The notes below the pieces were generated by a model. It was given only the letters and a program-made list of their open reading frames with translations. It made no database searches and was not told the origin of the DNA. Shown piece after piece: positions 17,018-23,886 of a stretch of 37,696 nt of DNA (positions are counted from its first letter, which is position 1; the number at the start of each line of letters is the position of its first letter). The position numbers and the translations under genes were made by a program. The stretch covers positions 1-37,696 of the forward strand of contig NZ_VXKH01000014.1 of assembly GCF_008693065.1 (NCBI RefSeq), in the 5' to 3' direction. This DNA is from Corynebacterium tuscaniense (GTDB taxonomy: Bacteria; Actinomycetota; Actinomycetes; Mycobacteriales; Mycobacteriaceae).

Positions 17018-18475
17018 ATGTTCCCTTTTAGTTTTTTGACCAAAAACTCTCGCCTCGGCGTCACCGAAATTATCTCCGCACCCACCGCCAGCTTCTCCGT
17101 CGTGCAGACCAATGAACTAGAAGCCCCTGAACACTTCATCCAGCCCGAATCTTTCGTCCTCACCGTTGGCGCCGCTTTCCGCGATCGCTGCGAGGAGTTG
17201 CCTGCCTACATCCAGCACCTCGCTGAGCAAGGGGCCGTGGCCGTGGGCTTTGGTATCAGTGATGTCTTTAGCTCCGTGCCCGAACCGGTCATTGACAGCG
17301 CCCGGAAACACAATATTGGCCTGTACGAAGTTGCACGCCCCGTCCCGTTTTCGCGCATTGTCAGCGCCGTCTACGAGGAACAACACCGCCGCTCCACCGC
17401 CGAACAACACCAGCGCGCCTATGCCCAACAGCAACTCTTGCAGGCACAGGAAAAACTCACCCGTACCGCCATTTCGGGTGACATGAAAGCACTGACCCGC
17501 GACGTTGCTGAATCTCTCGAAGCGCGCGTAGCAATTTCCGACGCCAACGGGCGCATCATCGCGGAACAAGTAGCGCGCAGCTACAACGCGATGAAAAAGA
17601 CCCACACCACTTCATACAAAATCAGCTCAGAGACCCAACAGCCCTACATCGTTGATGTCACCTCCACGCGAGTGATCACGGGGGAGGACCGCTCGCTCAT
17701 CCGCCACTACGCTGGACTAGCAGCAACATTGCTTTCCCGGCCAGCCCAACTCCGGCGGGTGCACAACCAGATCAACTCCTATGCCCTGCGCATCCAACTG
17801 GGAATCAAGAACGCCGAGGAGCTCTACGCCGACAGTGTCGACGCCCCCGTGGACGCCGATGGCTTTGCCCGCCCGATTGTCATTGCCACGCAATCGCGTC
17901 GTGCCATGCAGACAGTCCTAGACACTCTCGACCGCCATGCCCACAATCGCGACCAACTGCTTCATGCTCTTCGCCTGACTGAAACCACCTTCCTCCTCGT
18001 CGTGCGCCCCGAGATAAACATCCGCCACATTCTCGATGACCTCGGCGAACACTCCAGTCGAGTGCGCATCGCCGCCGGTAGCCCCGTCGTTTTGGCAGGG
18101 CTCACCCCCGAACACGTGGGGCAACTCGAAGCCCGCACGCGCACACTCCGGCCGGGAGATGTCTCCCAAACCAGCGACACCAACTTGCCTTGGCTGCATG
18201 AACCCGCCGTGGCCCAAGCGCTGGCTGCCCGACGAGAAGAAATTTTCGGCCGCCTGAACAGTTACGATGCCGCGCACGGCACGGAACTAGAGAAGACCCT
18301 CGCCGTCTTTCTCCGCCACAGCGCCCAGCTGGCAAACACCGCTGACGCCCTCGGGGTGCACCGGCACACCGTGCGCACCCGCATTGAGAAAGTCCAACAC
18401 ATGTGCGAAATCAGCCTGGACAACCCCGCGCATTTCTCGGAGGCCTACTTGGCCATGACGGCGTTTGATGGGTAG
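17018..18475 (+). CDS. gabR: PucR-type transcriptional regulator of the gab operon
   Basis: The protein is 485 residues from the ATG at 17018, which has GGAG 9 nt upstream. An upstream in-frame start (16940) would add 26 residues without family character and run into the promoter region. The N-terminal domain (FLTKNSRLGVTEIISA and HLAEQGAVAVGFGI) matches the PucR N-terminal ligand-sensing domain. A central GGDEF-like, non-catalytic region follows, and the C-terminal HTH ANTADALGVHRHTVRTRIEKV closes the protein. In C. glutamicum the PucR-type GabR activates gabTDP when GABA is present; the divergent position here supports the same role. The effector could instead be 5-aminovalerate or glutarate semialdehyde. 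Confidence 0.87.
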   Translation: MFPFSFLTKNSRLGVTEIISAPTASFSVVQTNELEAPEHFIQPESFVLTVGAAFRDRCEELPAYIQHLAEQGAVAVGFGISDVFSSVPEPVIDSARKHNIGLYEVARPVPFSRIVSAVYEEQHRRSTAEQHQRAYAQQQLLQAQEKLTRTAISGDMKALTRDVAESLEARVAISDANGRIIAEQVARSYNAMKKTHTTSYKISSETQQPYIVDVTSTRVITGEDRSLIRHYAGLAATLLSRPAQLRRVHNQINSYALRIQLGIKNAEELYADSVDAPVDADGFARPIVIATQSRRAMQTVLDTLDRHAHNRDQLLHALRLTETTFLLVVRPEINIRHILDDLGEHSSRVRIAAGSPVVLAGLTPEHVGQLEARTRTLRPGDVSQTSDTNLPWLHEPAVAQALAARREEIFGRLNSYDAAHGTELEKTLAVFLRHSAQLANTADALGVHRHTVRTRIEKVQHMCEISLDNPAHFSEAYLAMTAFDG

Positions 18476-18550
18476 GGGGCGCAGCTTGCCTATTGTGCTT
18501 GGCGGCTAGTTGGTTAGTGAAGCTCATTGGGAACAAACGTGAACAATTCT

Positions 18551-18652
18551 TTGCACTATCTGTGAGATTGAGTAGTATTTTACTCAATCGAGACCCCCTC
18601 CAAGCTTCTCATTAGAACAGCGCAATATGAGAGGGGGGCTTGTTATTCTTGA
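18551..18652 (+). ncRNA. Possible structured RNA/leader before the Abi_2 gene
   Basis: TTGCAC (18551-18556), 16 nt, TAGTAT (18573-18578) is a plausible promoter. A perfect 9-bp dyad GATTGAGTA-N6-TACTCAATC (18566-18589) overlaps it. Downstream, CCCCC (18594-18598) and TCTCAT (18607-18612) pair with ATGAGAGGGGGG (18627-18638). The stem is followed by TTGTTATTCTT, which looks like an intrinsic terminator just before the abi reading frame. A small RNA or attenuated leader of about 65 nt is inferred. A structured RNA class associated with Abi_2 genes (AbiF RNA) has been described, but I cannot test membership. Confidence 0.35.
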
Positions 18653-19452
18653 GTCTGTGAACAGGCGGAAAGACTATCTGTCTATCCAAGAGCAGGTAGA
18701 CAAAATTGTTTCTCGGGGGCTGCGAATCCCGTCTGAAAAAGATGTTGCTCATTTCTTGGAGCGGAATAACTACTACCGGTTTTCCGGCTATATGCGCTAC
18801 TTCCAAGAAGATCTTGCGAACGGAAACGACGCCTTCGTCACTGATGTTGCGTGGGGCGAAATCGTTGACTTGTATGAATTGGATGCGCGCCTGAGGTCCT
18901 TTTTAATGGACGGAATCCAGCAAGCCGAAGTTGCTACGCGAACAGCCTTTGCACTGAGTACGGTCAAAAGAACCCTTTGTGAGTAAGTACCGTAAGGATG
19001 CAATGGGGACGGGTTCTGCCTGGCTGAAGGACGTTCCGGTGTGGGTGGCAGTGGAGACCTTTTCCCTGGGCACGCTTTCTAAAGCCATCACATACAGGAA
19101 TGATGGTGGACACGTATACGCGGCGACATGTTCCACACTGGGGGTAGGTAAACCGTTTCTTGCTAGTCAGTTGCGTTCCTTCACTTTTCTAAGGAACAAG
19201 TGGGCTCATTCATCGCGTTTGTGGAACAGCTTCACTCGTGACCAACCAAGGGTTCCAGATAGCGCGAAGAACCGTGCTGAAAGGTTACTTGGGGCACCTT
19301 ACGAGCCAAACTCTGTGCTTGCGACGATCGTGGCTCTTGATAATTTCCTCTTCCGCACTGGCATGCGGGTGGGGTTCCTCGAGGAGTGCCTGGACCTCAC
19401 TGCAGGGAACCCGCTATTTCGGCGGGGAATTGCAGACCCGCAGAACTCGTAG
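18627..19452 (+). pseudogene. Broken Abi_2 (AbiD/AbiF-like, HEPN) abortive-infection gene
   Basis: Two reading frames together resemble one Abi_2 protein. The first (18627-18986) has the family motif NNYYRFSGY, then an LYELDARLR helix, and loses the frame after RTAFA. The second (18979-19452) has PVWVAVETFSLGTLSKAI and RNKWAHSSRLWN. R-N-K-W-A-H fits the Rx4-6H motif of HEPN ribonucleases. Together they give about 276 residues, slightly short of the usual 300 or so. At 18955-18980 the expected text appears in fragments of three frames (EYGQ in frame 2, KEPFVSKYR in frame 1). This implies a small deletion plus frameshift and not a single-base error. The true start may be GTG at 18657, since the ATG at 18627 lies inside a stem. 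Lower GC than its neighbours suggests acquired DNA. Confidence 0.75.
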
Positions 19453-19478
19453 AAACGCTCGTGGTGCCGAACGCTCCT

Positions 19479-19497
19479 TTGGGGCCGGAGCCCCCAA
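19479..19497 (-). terminator. Possible metQNI terminator hairpin
   Basis: TTGGGG (19479-19484) and CCCCAA (19492-19497) pair around a 7-nt loop immediately past the metI stop. No U-tract follows on the minus strand, so the call is weak. Confidence 0.3.
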
Positions 19498-19499
19498 CC

Positions 19500-20186
19500 C
19501 TAGGCCCGTGCCCGCCGTGCGAGGGTGTTGCCCAGGGACTGGATGGCCTGGACGATGATGATGAGGATGATCACGGTCATGAGCATCGCGATGGAGTCGA
19601 ACTGCTGGTAGCCGTAGGAAATGGCCAGGTCGCCGACACCGCCGCCGCCGATGGTGCCGGCCATTGCGGTGGCGGAGATGAGCCCGATGGTGGCGGTGGT
19701 AATCGCCAGGATGATGGAGGACTTGGCCTCGGGCAGGAGGAAGTAGCGGATGGTTTGGAAGAGGGTCGCTCCCATGGAGTTCGCGGCTTCGGTGATGCCG
19801 GGGTTGACTTCGAGGAGGGATTGCTCGATGAGCCGGGCGATGAATGGCGCGATGTAGAGGGTCAGTGGCACCAGCGCCGCGGTGGTGCCAATGGCGGTAC
19901 CAGCGATGACGCGGGTGAATGGGGAGATGGCCACCAGCAGGATGATAAACGGCAGGGAGCGGATGATGTTCACCATCACGTTGAGTACCCCGTAGACCGC
20001 CCGGCTGGGTTTCAGTCCGCCGGGCCGGGTGATCACCAGTGCGAGCGCCAGCGGAATGCCTAGCAGCGCGCCGATGAACAGGGAGGCGCCCACCATGTAC
20101 AGGGTTTCGCCGAAGGAGTCGACGTACATCTCCGGCGTGACGCGGGATCCGGTGGTGTCGCGCCACCACGAATTGAGCTGGTTCAT
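19500..20186 (-). CDS. metI: Methionine ABC transporter permease
   Basis: This 228-residue inner-membrane protein has about five hydrophobic segments and the MetI pattern. It begins with a short cytoplasmic N-terminus, then ETLYMVGASLFIGALLGIPLA, NIIRSLPFIILLV, the EAA-type coupling loop EAANSMGATLFQTIRYFLLPEA, and a final AMAGTIGGGGVGDLAISYGYQ. It forms the membrane channel for D/L-methionine import with MetN and MetQ. GAGGTG lies 7 nt before the ATG, and only 3 bp separate it from metN. Confidence 0.93.
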   Translation of the reverse strand: MNQLNSWWRDTTGSRVTPEMYVDSFGETLYMVGASLFIGALLGIPLALALVITRPGGLKPSRAVYGVLNVMVNIIRSLPFIILLVAISPFTRVIAGTAIGTTAALVPLTLYIAPFIARLIEQSLLEVNPGITEAANSMGATLFQTIRYFLLPEAKSSIILAITTATIGLISATAMAGTIGGGGVGDLAISYGYQQFDSIAMLMTVIILIIIVQAIQSLGNTLARRARA

Positions 20187-20189
20187 CTG

Positions 20190-21011
20190 TTACACCTCGT
20201 AGTTCTTCACCAGGGCACGCGCGAGCGCTTCACGCGCGGTGGGGTCGAGTGCGGGCGGGATGACGGTGTCCACGAACTTCCTGGTCAGCTCGTGTCGCGG
20301 GTTGGTGAACACGCGGGCGACGGGCCCATATTCCACGAGGCGACCCTCCGAAAGCACAGCCACATCATCAGCCAGGCGCGCTATCACGTCGATTTGGTGG
20401 GTGATGATGAGGATGGTCACGCCCAGTTCCTTATTAATATTGCTCAGCAAATCAAGGATCTGGTTGGTGGTGATGGGGTCGAGGGCGGAGGTGGGTTCGT
20501 CGCAAAGCAGCACAGTAGGATCCGTGATCAGCGCACGCGCGATGCCCACGCGTTGACGTTGCCCGCCGGACAGTTGGCGCGGTTTGTGCTCCGCGCGGTC
20601 AGACAGGCCGACCATCTCCAGCACGTCCGCGGTGCGGCGTGCAATATCGCTTTTCGACGCTTTCAGCAACCTCAACGGCGTCGCCACATTCTCCGCCACC
20701 GTCTTGGTTTCGAGGAGATTGCTGCTTTGGAAGACCATGCCCACATCACGCCGTAAACCCCGCAGCTCCGCCGTGCTGAGAGTGGCTGGTTCGCGGCCAA
20801 GCACAGTGACGGAACCAGAGGTGGGGGTTTCCAGCCCGTTGACCGTGCGGATCAGCGTGGACTTGCCGGCACCCGAGGTACCCACGACACCGCTCACGCT
20901 GCCTTTCGGCACTGTGAAGGAGATGTCGTCGAGGGCGGTGAAGGAACCGTTGCGGGTCTGGAAAGTTTTGGAGACGTGGTCGAATACAACAGCGTCGATA
21001 TCTTCAGGCAT
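20190..21011 (-). CDS. metN: Methionine ABC transporter ATP-binding protein, short form
   Basis: The 273-residue protein is a canonical ABC ATPase: Walker A GTSGAGKST, Q-loop VFQSSNLL, signature LSGGQRQRVGIARAL, Walker B VLLCDEPTSALD and switch IITHQ. Its ATPase core is closest to MetN by position and sequence. E. coli MetN (343 residues) has a C-terminal NIL domain that binds methionine and inhibits transport; here the protein ends about 35 residues after the core, so that domain is missing. The start codon overlaps the metQ stop by one base (TAATG), indicating coupled translation. Confidence 0.92.
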   Translation of the reverse strand: MPEDIDAVVFDHVSKTFQTRNGSFTALDDISFTVPKGSVSGVVGTSGAGKSTLIRTVNGLETPTSGSVTVLGREPATLSTAELRGLRRDVGMVFQSSNLLETKTVAENVATPLRLLKASKSDIARRTADVLEMVGLSDRAEHKPRQLSGGQRQRVGIARALITDPTVLLCDEPTSALDPITTNQILDLLSNINKELGVTILIITHQIDVIARLADDVAVLSEGRLVEYGPVARVFTNPRHELTRKFVDTVIPPALDPTAREALARALVKNYEV

Positions 21012-21850
21012 TAGTTCAGGGAATCCGGGAAGAACCAGTAGTTGTTGGTGTTCTGGGAGTCGAAGTACTTCTTGAACTCCTCGGAGCGGTACGCCTCAGA
21101 CACAGCCTTGGCCCACGGGGTATCCTGCTTACCCTCGGTGGTCACTGCCACGAGGATGAGCTCCGGACGCAGGTTTTCCTGGAAACGCTGCAGGTTCGGG
21201 TCCAGGCCCGCGGAATAGCTCATGGAGCCAGGAATGACCGCCCAATCCAGGTCCGGCAGCGAACGGGACAGGTTGGCGGAATCCATGGGCTTGATGTCCA
21301 GGTTGTGCGGGTTTTCGTCGATATCCGCCTCAGACAGCAGTGCTTCGTCGGCGTCATCGCGGAGGGTGATCCAGCCGGCGTCCACGAGCACATGGATCGC
21401 GCGCGACTTATTGGAGCCATCGAGCGGGATACCCACGGACTGCCCGTCGGCGACGTCCTCGAGCTTCTCGTGCTTCTCCGAGTACAGGCCAGCCGGAACC
21501 GTAGGCACCTCCGTGATGGAGACCAGGTTGGCGTTCTTTTCCTTATTGAAGACCTCCAGCCACGCGGTGTGCTGTTCCACGTTCAAGTCCGCATTGCCCT
21601 CAGCCAAAGCGGTATCGGCCTGGGTGAGGTCGGTGAAGTTGGTGTACTCGAGGGTGTAGCCGTCCTTCTCCAGGATCGGGGCAACACCCTCCTGGAAAAG
21701 TTCCGAGTACGGGCCAGGGGATGTTGCCACGCGGATAGTCTTGGTATCGCCGGTGCCGGCGGGGTCAGAGCCTGCGTCATCGGAGCCGCATGCAACCAGC
21801 CCGAAGGATAGTGCTGCAGCTGTAGAAACCGCTGCGATCTTCCTCAACAT
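21011..21850 (-). CDS. metQ: Methionine-binding lipoprotein
   Basis: From the ATG at 21850 the protein is 279 residues; AAAGGA lies 8 nt upstream, which rules against the in-frame GTG at 21868. The N-terminus MLRKIAAVSTAAALSFGLVACGS is a lipoprotein signal with lipobox LVAC, so the mature protein is tethered to the outer face of the cytoplasmic membrane. The remainder is the NlpA/MetQ fold: RVATSPGPYSELFQEGVAPIL, NLVSITEVPTVPAGLYS and VGIPLDGSNKSRAIHVL. It captures methionine for MetNI. It is the first gene of metQNI, behind a McbR-like operator. Confidence 0.92.
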   Translation of the reverse strand: MLRKIAAVSTAAALSFGLVACGSDDAGSDPAGTGDTKTIRVATSPGPYSELFQEGVAPILEKDGYTLEYTNFTDLTQADTALAEGNADLNVEQHTAWLEVFNKEKNANLVSITEVPTVPAGLYSEKHEKLEDVADGQSVGIPLDGSNKSRAIHVLVDAGWITLRDDADEALLSEADIDENPHNLDIKPMDSANLSRSLPDLDWAVIPGSMSYSAGLDPNLQRFQENLRPELILVAVTTEGKQDTPWAKAVSEAYRSEEFKKYFDSQNTNNYWFFPDSLN

Positions 21851-21929
21851 GGATGAAGGTCCTTTCACATGAATTCATAAGTTTGTTTGTGAATAGGCAC
21901 AGAGTCTAAACAGGGCGGTATATAAACGC

Positions 21930-21945
21930 AAGACAGACTTGTCTA
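21930..21945. promoter_or_regulatory. McbR-type operator over the metQNI promoter
   Basis: AAGAC-agactt-GTCTA matches 9 of 10 defined positions of the McbR operator TAGAC-N6-GTCTA known from C. glutamicum. On the minus strand its TAGACA (21945-21940) doubles as a -35 placed 17 nt before TATACC (21922-21917), giving a leader of about 60 nt to metQ. Repression of methionine uptake by a McbR homologue when S-adenosylhomocysteine is low is inferred from the C. glutamicum regulon. Confidence 0.65.
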
Positions 21946-21991
21946 CCCAGATTCTGCACGGGTAGGTCTGCAGTACACGGGCCCTATCGCG

Positions 21992-21997
21992 TACTCT
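21992..21997 (+). promoter_or_regulatory. -10 box for leaderless ppiA transcription
   Basis: TACTCT ends 7 nt before the ATG of ppiA, so transcription would start at or next to the start codon. Leaderless mRNAs are common in this group. No ribosome-binding site is seen before the ATG. Confidence 0.45.
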
Positions 21998-22004
21998 GGT
22001 GCCC

Positions 22005-22526
22005 ATGACACAGAAGACTCAAACACTGACGTTCCACACCAACCATGGCGACATCAAGGTTGACCTCTTTGGCAACCACGCACCGAACACCGTGGACATC
22101 ATCACCGGCCTGGCCAAGGGCACCCAGGAGTACACCACCAAGAACGCCTCCGGCACCACCGAGGGCCCGTTCTACGACGGTGCTATCTTCCACCGCATCA
22201 TCCCTGGTTTCATGATCCAGGGCGGTGACCCGACCGGCACCGGCACCGGCGGCCCCGGTTTCCAGTTTGCTGATGAGTTCCACCCGGAGCTCCAGTTTGA
22301 CCGCCCGTACCTCCTGGCCATGGCTAACGCTGGCCCGGGCACCAACGGCTCCCAGTTCTTCATCACCGTGGCCGCCACCCCGTGGCTGAACAACCGCCAC
22401 ACCATCTTCGGCGAGGTCACCGATGAGGCTTCCCGCAAGGTCGTCGACGAACTGGCCAACGTGCAGACCGGCCGCATGGACCGCCCGGTTGAGGACGTTG
22501 TGATCAACTCTGTGACCGTCGAGTAA
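22005..22526 (+). CDS. ppiA: Peptidyl-prolyl cis-trans isomerase (cyclophilin)
   Basis: The cyclophilin-type isomerase is 173 residues from the ATG at 22005 (a GTG two codons earlier is possible). Landmarks: THNHGDI-like start ([12 protein letters not shown]), [24 protein letters not shown] with the catalytic Arg (FHR) and active-site loop, [20 protein letters not shown] with the Gln/Phe pocket, and [11 protein letters not shown] with the last conserved His. No signal peptide is present, so it acts in the cytoplasm. Its place next to the rhomboid gene and crgA is the usual corynebacterial order. Confidence 0.95.
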   Translation: MTQKTQTLTFHTNHGDIKVDLFGNHAPNTVDIITGLAKGTQEYTTKNASGTTEGPFYDGAIFHRIIPGFMIQGGDPTGTGTGGPGFQFADEFHPELQFDRPYLLAMANAGPGTNGSQFFITVAATPWLNNRHTIFGEVTDEASRKVVDELANVQTGRMDRPVEDVVINSVTVE

Positions 22527-23177
22527 GTGAAAAAGCTTCTTTACGGGGCCCCCGCCACAACAGTCATTGCCGTGTTGTGTGCGGGGGTTTTCCTGCTCAC
22601 CGCTGTGCAATCCCGCTCGGTGTCAGACGTCATCTGGGGTTCCGGCATCGGATCAACATTCGTGCTGTGGGGCCCCGCTGTCAGCGCCACCGATATGGGG
22701 ATTCTGCGTGCGCTCACCGCGGGTTTCCTCCACGTGGACATCTCCCACCTGACCATCAACCTGATCACCCTCGTTGTCATTGGCGCCGTGGTGGAAAGAG
22801 CCGTTGGCACTGGCCCCTACGTGGTGGCCTACCTGGCCGGCGTGCTCGGTGGGTCCGCGGCCGTGCTCACCTTTGCGTGGGACCAGCCTACCGCCGGAGC
22901 CTCCGGGGCGTTGTACATGCTCATGGCTATTTTGGTGGGCATTGCTGCCCGGAGCCATGCGGATCTACGCGCCCCACTCGTGCTGGTGTTGGGCAACGTT
23001 GCCTACACCTTGCTCAGCCCCGAAGTGAGCCTGTGGGGGCACCTCGGTGGATTGGCTATCGGCGCGCTCATGGCCGGGCCGTTGACCTCCCCCGACGAGC
23101 GTGTCCGCTGGGCCGGGGCTGGCGTTGGCTTTGCTCTTGCCAGCGCTGCCGCGGGTATCTATGCAGCCGGCGTTTAG
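22527..23177 (+). CDS. Rhomboid-family intramembrane serine protease
   Basis: This 216-residue membrane protein has six hydrophobic segments. The rhomboid dyad is intact: Ser126 in the GxSG motif GASGALY and His172 in WGHLGGLAIGALMAG. His74 and Asn78 in HLTINL supply the oxyanion-site H-x3-N motif. Its GTG start follows the ppiA stop with no gap (TAA-GTG), so it is almost certainly translated from the ppiA message by re-initiation. It is expected to cleave transmembrane substrates near the outer face; the substrate is unknown. Confidence 0.9.
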   Translation: MKKLLYGAPATTVIAVLCAGVFLLTAVQSRSVSDVIWGSGIGSTFVLWGPAVSATDMGILRALTAGFLHVDISHLTINLITLVVIGAVVERAVGTGPYVVAYLAGVLGGSAAVLTFAWDQPTAGASGALYMLMAILVGIAARSHADLRAPLVLVLGNVAYTLLSPEVSLWGHLGGLAIGALMAGPLTSPDERVRWAGAGVGFALASAAAGIYAAGV

Positions 23178-23236
23178 CGTCTAAACGGACAGTGGGCTGC
23201 GCACCGCGCACACAACGGGGGGACAAGTGCGTGATC

Positions 23237-23474
23237 ATATCCACACATTTCACAACCGGACGTAGAAGAGTTATCCACAGGTTGTGGACAAACATGTGAG
23301 TAAATCACATTCGCCCCACATTCCACAGCCTGTGAAGGAAAGACGGTATGGGAATCCTCATTGGTGACCAGCGCATTACACAGTGGGGGAAAGCAAGTGT
23401 GGAGATCACCCACCCGAAAATGTGAAGAAAAAAGCGGGATGTTGAATTGTGGATAACCCCGCACCCTATCCACA
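23237..23474. promoter_or_regulatory. DnaA-box cluster
   Basis: Within 240 bp there are two perfect TTATCCACA boxes (23271-23279 and, inverted, 23448-23456) and one inverted TTGTCCACA (23283-23291), the actinobacterial consensus. ATATCCACA (23237-23245) and CTATCCACA (23466-23474) differ by one base, and TGTGGAGAT (23398-23406) by two. The 356-bp gap between the rhomboid gene and crgA holds no gene. It may titrate DnaA, act as a secondary DnaA-responsive element, or be part of an origin region. Confidence 0.7.
23294..23310. promoter_or_regulatory. CRP/GlxR-like dyad with 5-nt spacer
   Basis: ATGTGA-gtaaa-TCACAT is a perfect dyad resembling the CRP/GlxR site TGTGA-N6-TCACA, but the spacer is one base short. 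It lies among the DnaA boxes and is not positioned for an obvious promoter. Confidence 0.3.
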
Positions 23475-23476
23475 TG

Positions 23477-23512
23477 AAAAAGCCAGCGCCCACATGAGTG
23501 GAAGCGCTGGCT
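23477..23512 (-). terminator. Intrinsic terminator after crgA
   Basis: AGCCAGCGC (23481-23489) and GCGCTGGCT (23504-23512) form a perfect 9-bp stem with a 14-nt loop. On the minus strand TTTTT follows (23481-23477). It lies 22 bp past the crgA stop and ends the minus-strand kinase/cell-division block. Confidence 0.85.
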
Positions 23513-23533
23513 AAAAAGAGCGGACTAGGGGGG

Positions 23534-23809
23534 TTAACGCCACCCCATGGTCATCAGCAGACCCAAGATCAAGCCGCCGAAACCAATGAGATAGTTCCAC
23601 GGGCCCAGCTCATTCATCACTGGGATGGACGGACCAGCGAGATAGTTCACGATCATCCACAACAGACCAATGAGCATGAGGCCAAACATCAGGGCCTTGT
23701 ACCACACGGGCGTGCCACCCGTATTGATCTTCACCGGGGTGCGGTTTGCACCGGTGGACGTGGTCAGCGGAGCGCTGGTGTTGTCTTTAGTGACCTTTGC
23801 CTTAGGCAT
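23534..23809 (-). CDS. crgA: Cell division protein CrgA
   Basis: This 91-residue protein has a polar N-terminus and two membrane helices (about residues 37-58 and 71-88). The C-terminus [24 protein letters not shown] is diagnostic of CrgA. CrgA in actinobacteria sits at the septum and recruits or stabilises FtsZ-FtsQ-FtsI-linked division proteins. AAAGGA lies about 11 nt before the ATG. It is 77 bp downstream of pknB and may be expressed with it; an intrinsic terminator follows. Confidence 0.94.
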   Translation of the reverse strand: MPKAKVTKDNTSAPLTTSTGANRTPVKINTGGTPVWYKALMFGLMLIGLLWMIVNYLAGPSIPVMNELGPWNYLIGFGGLILGLLMTMGWR

Positions 23810-23886
23810 GACGGCGAATGTCCTTTACCTTTACTTTTACCTGCAACTGATGTGTGACTTTACCACCGTGGGCGCCGTAGTAGTTA

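Noticed and set aside
18955..18990. Programmed frameshift joining the two abi frames
   Set aside because: No slippery heptamer is evident and expected residues are scattered over three frames with some missing, which fits mutation rather than recoding.
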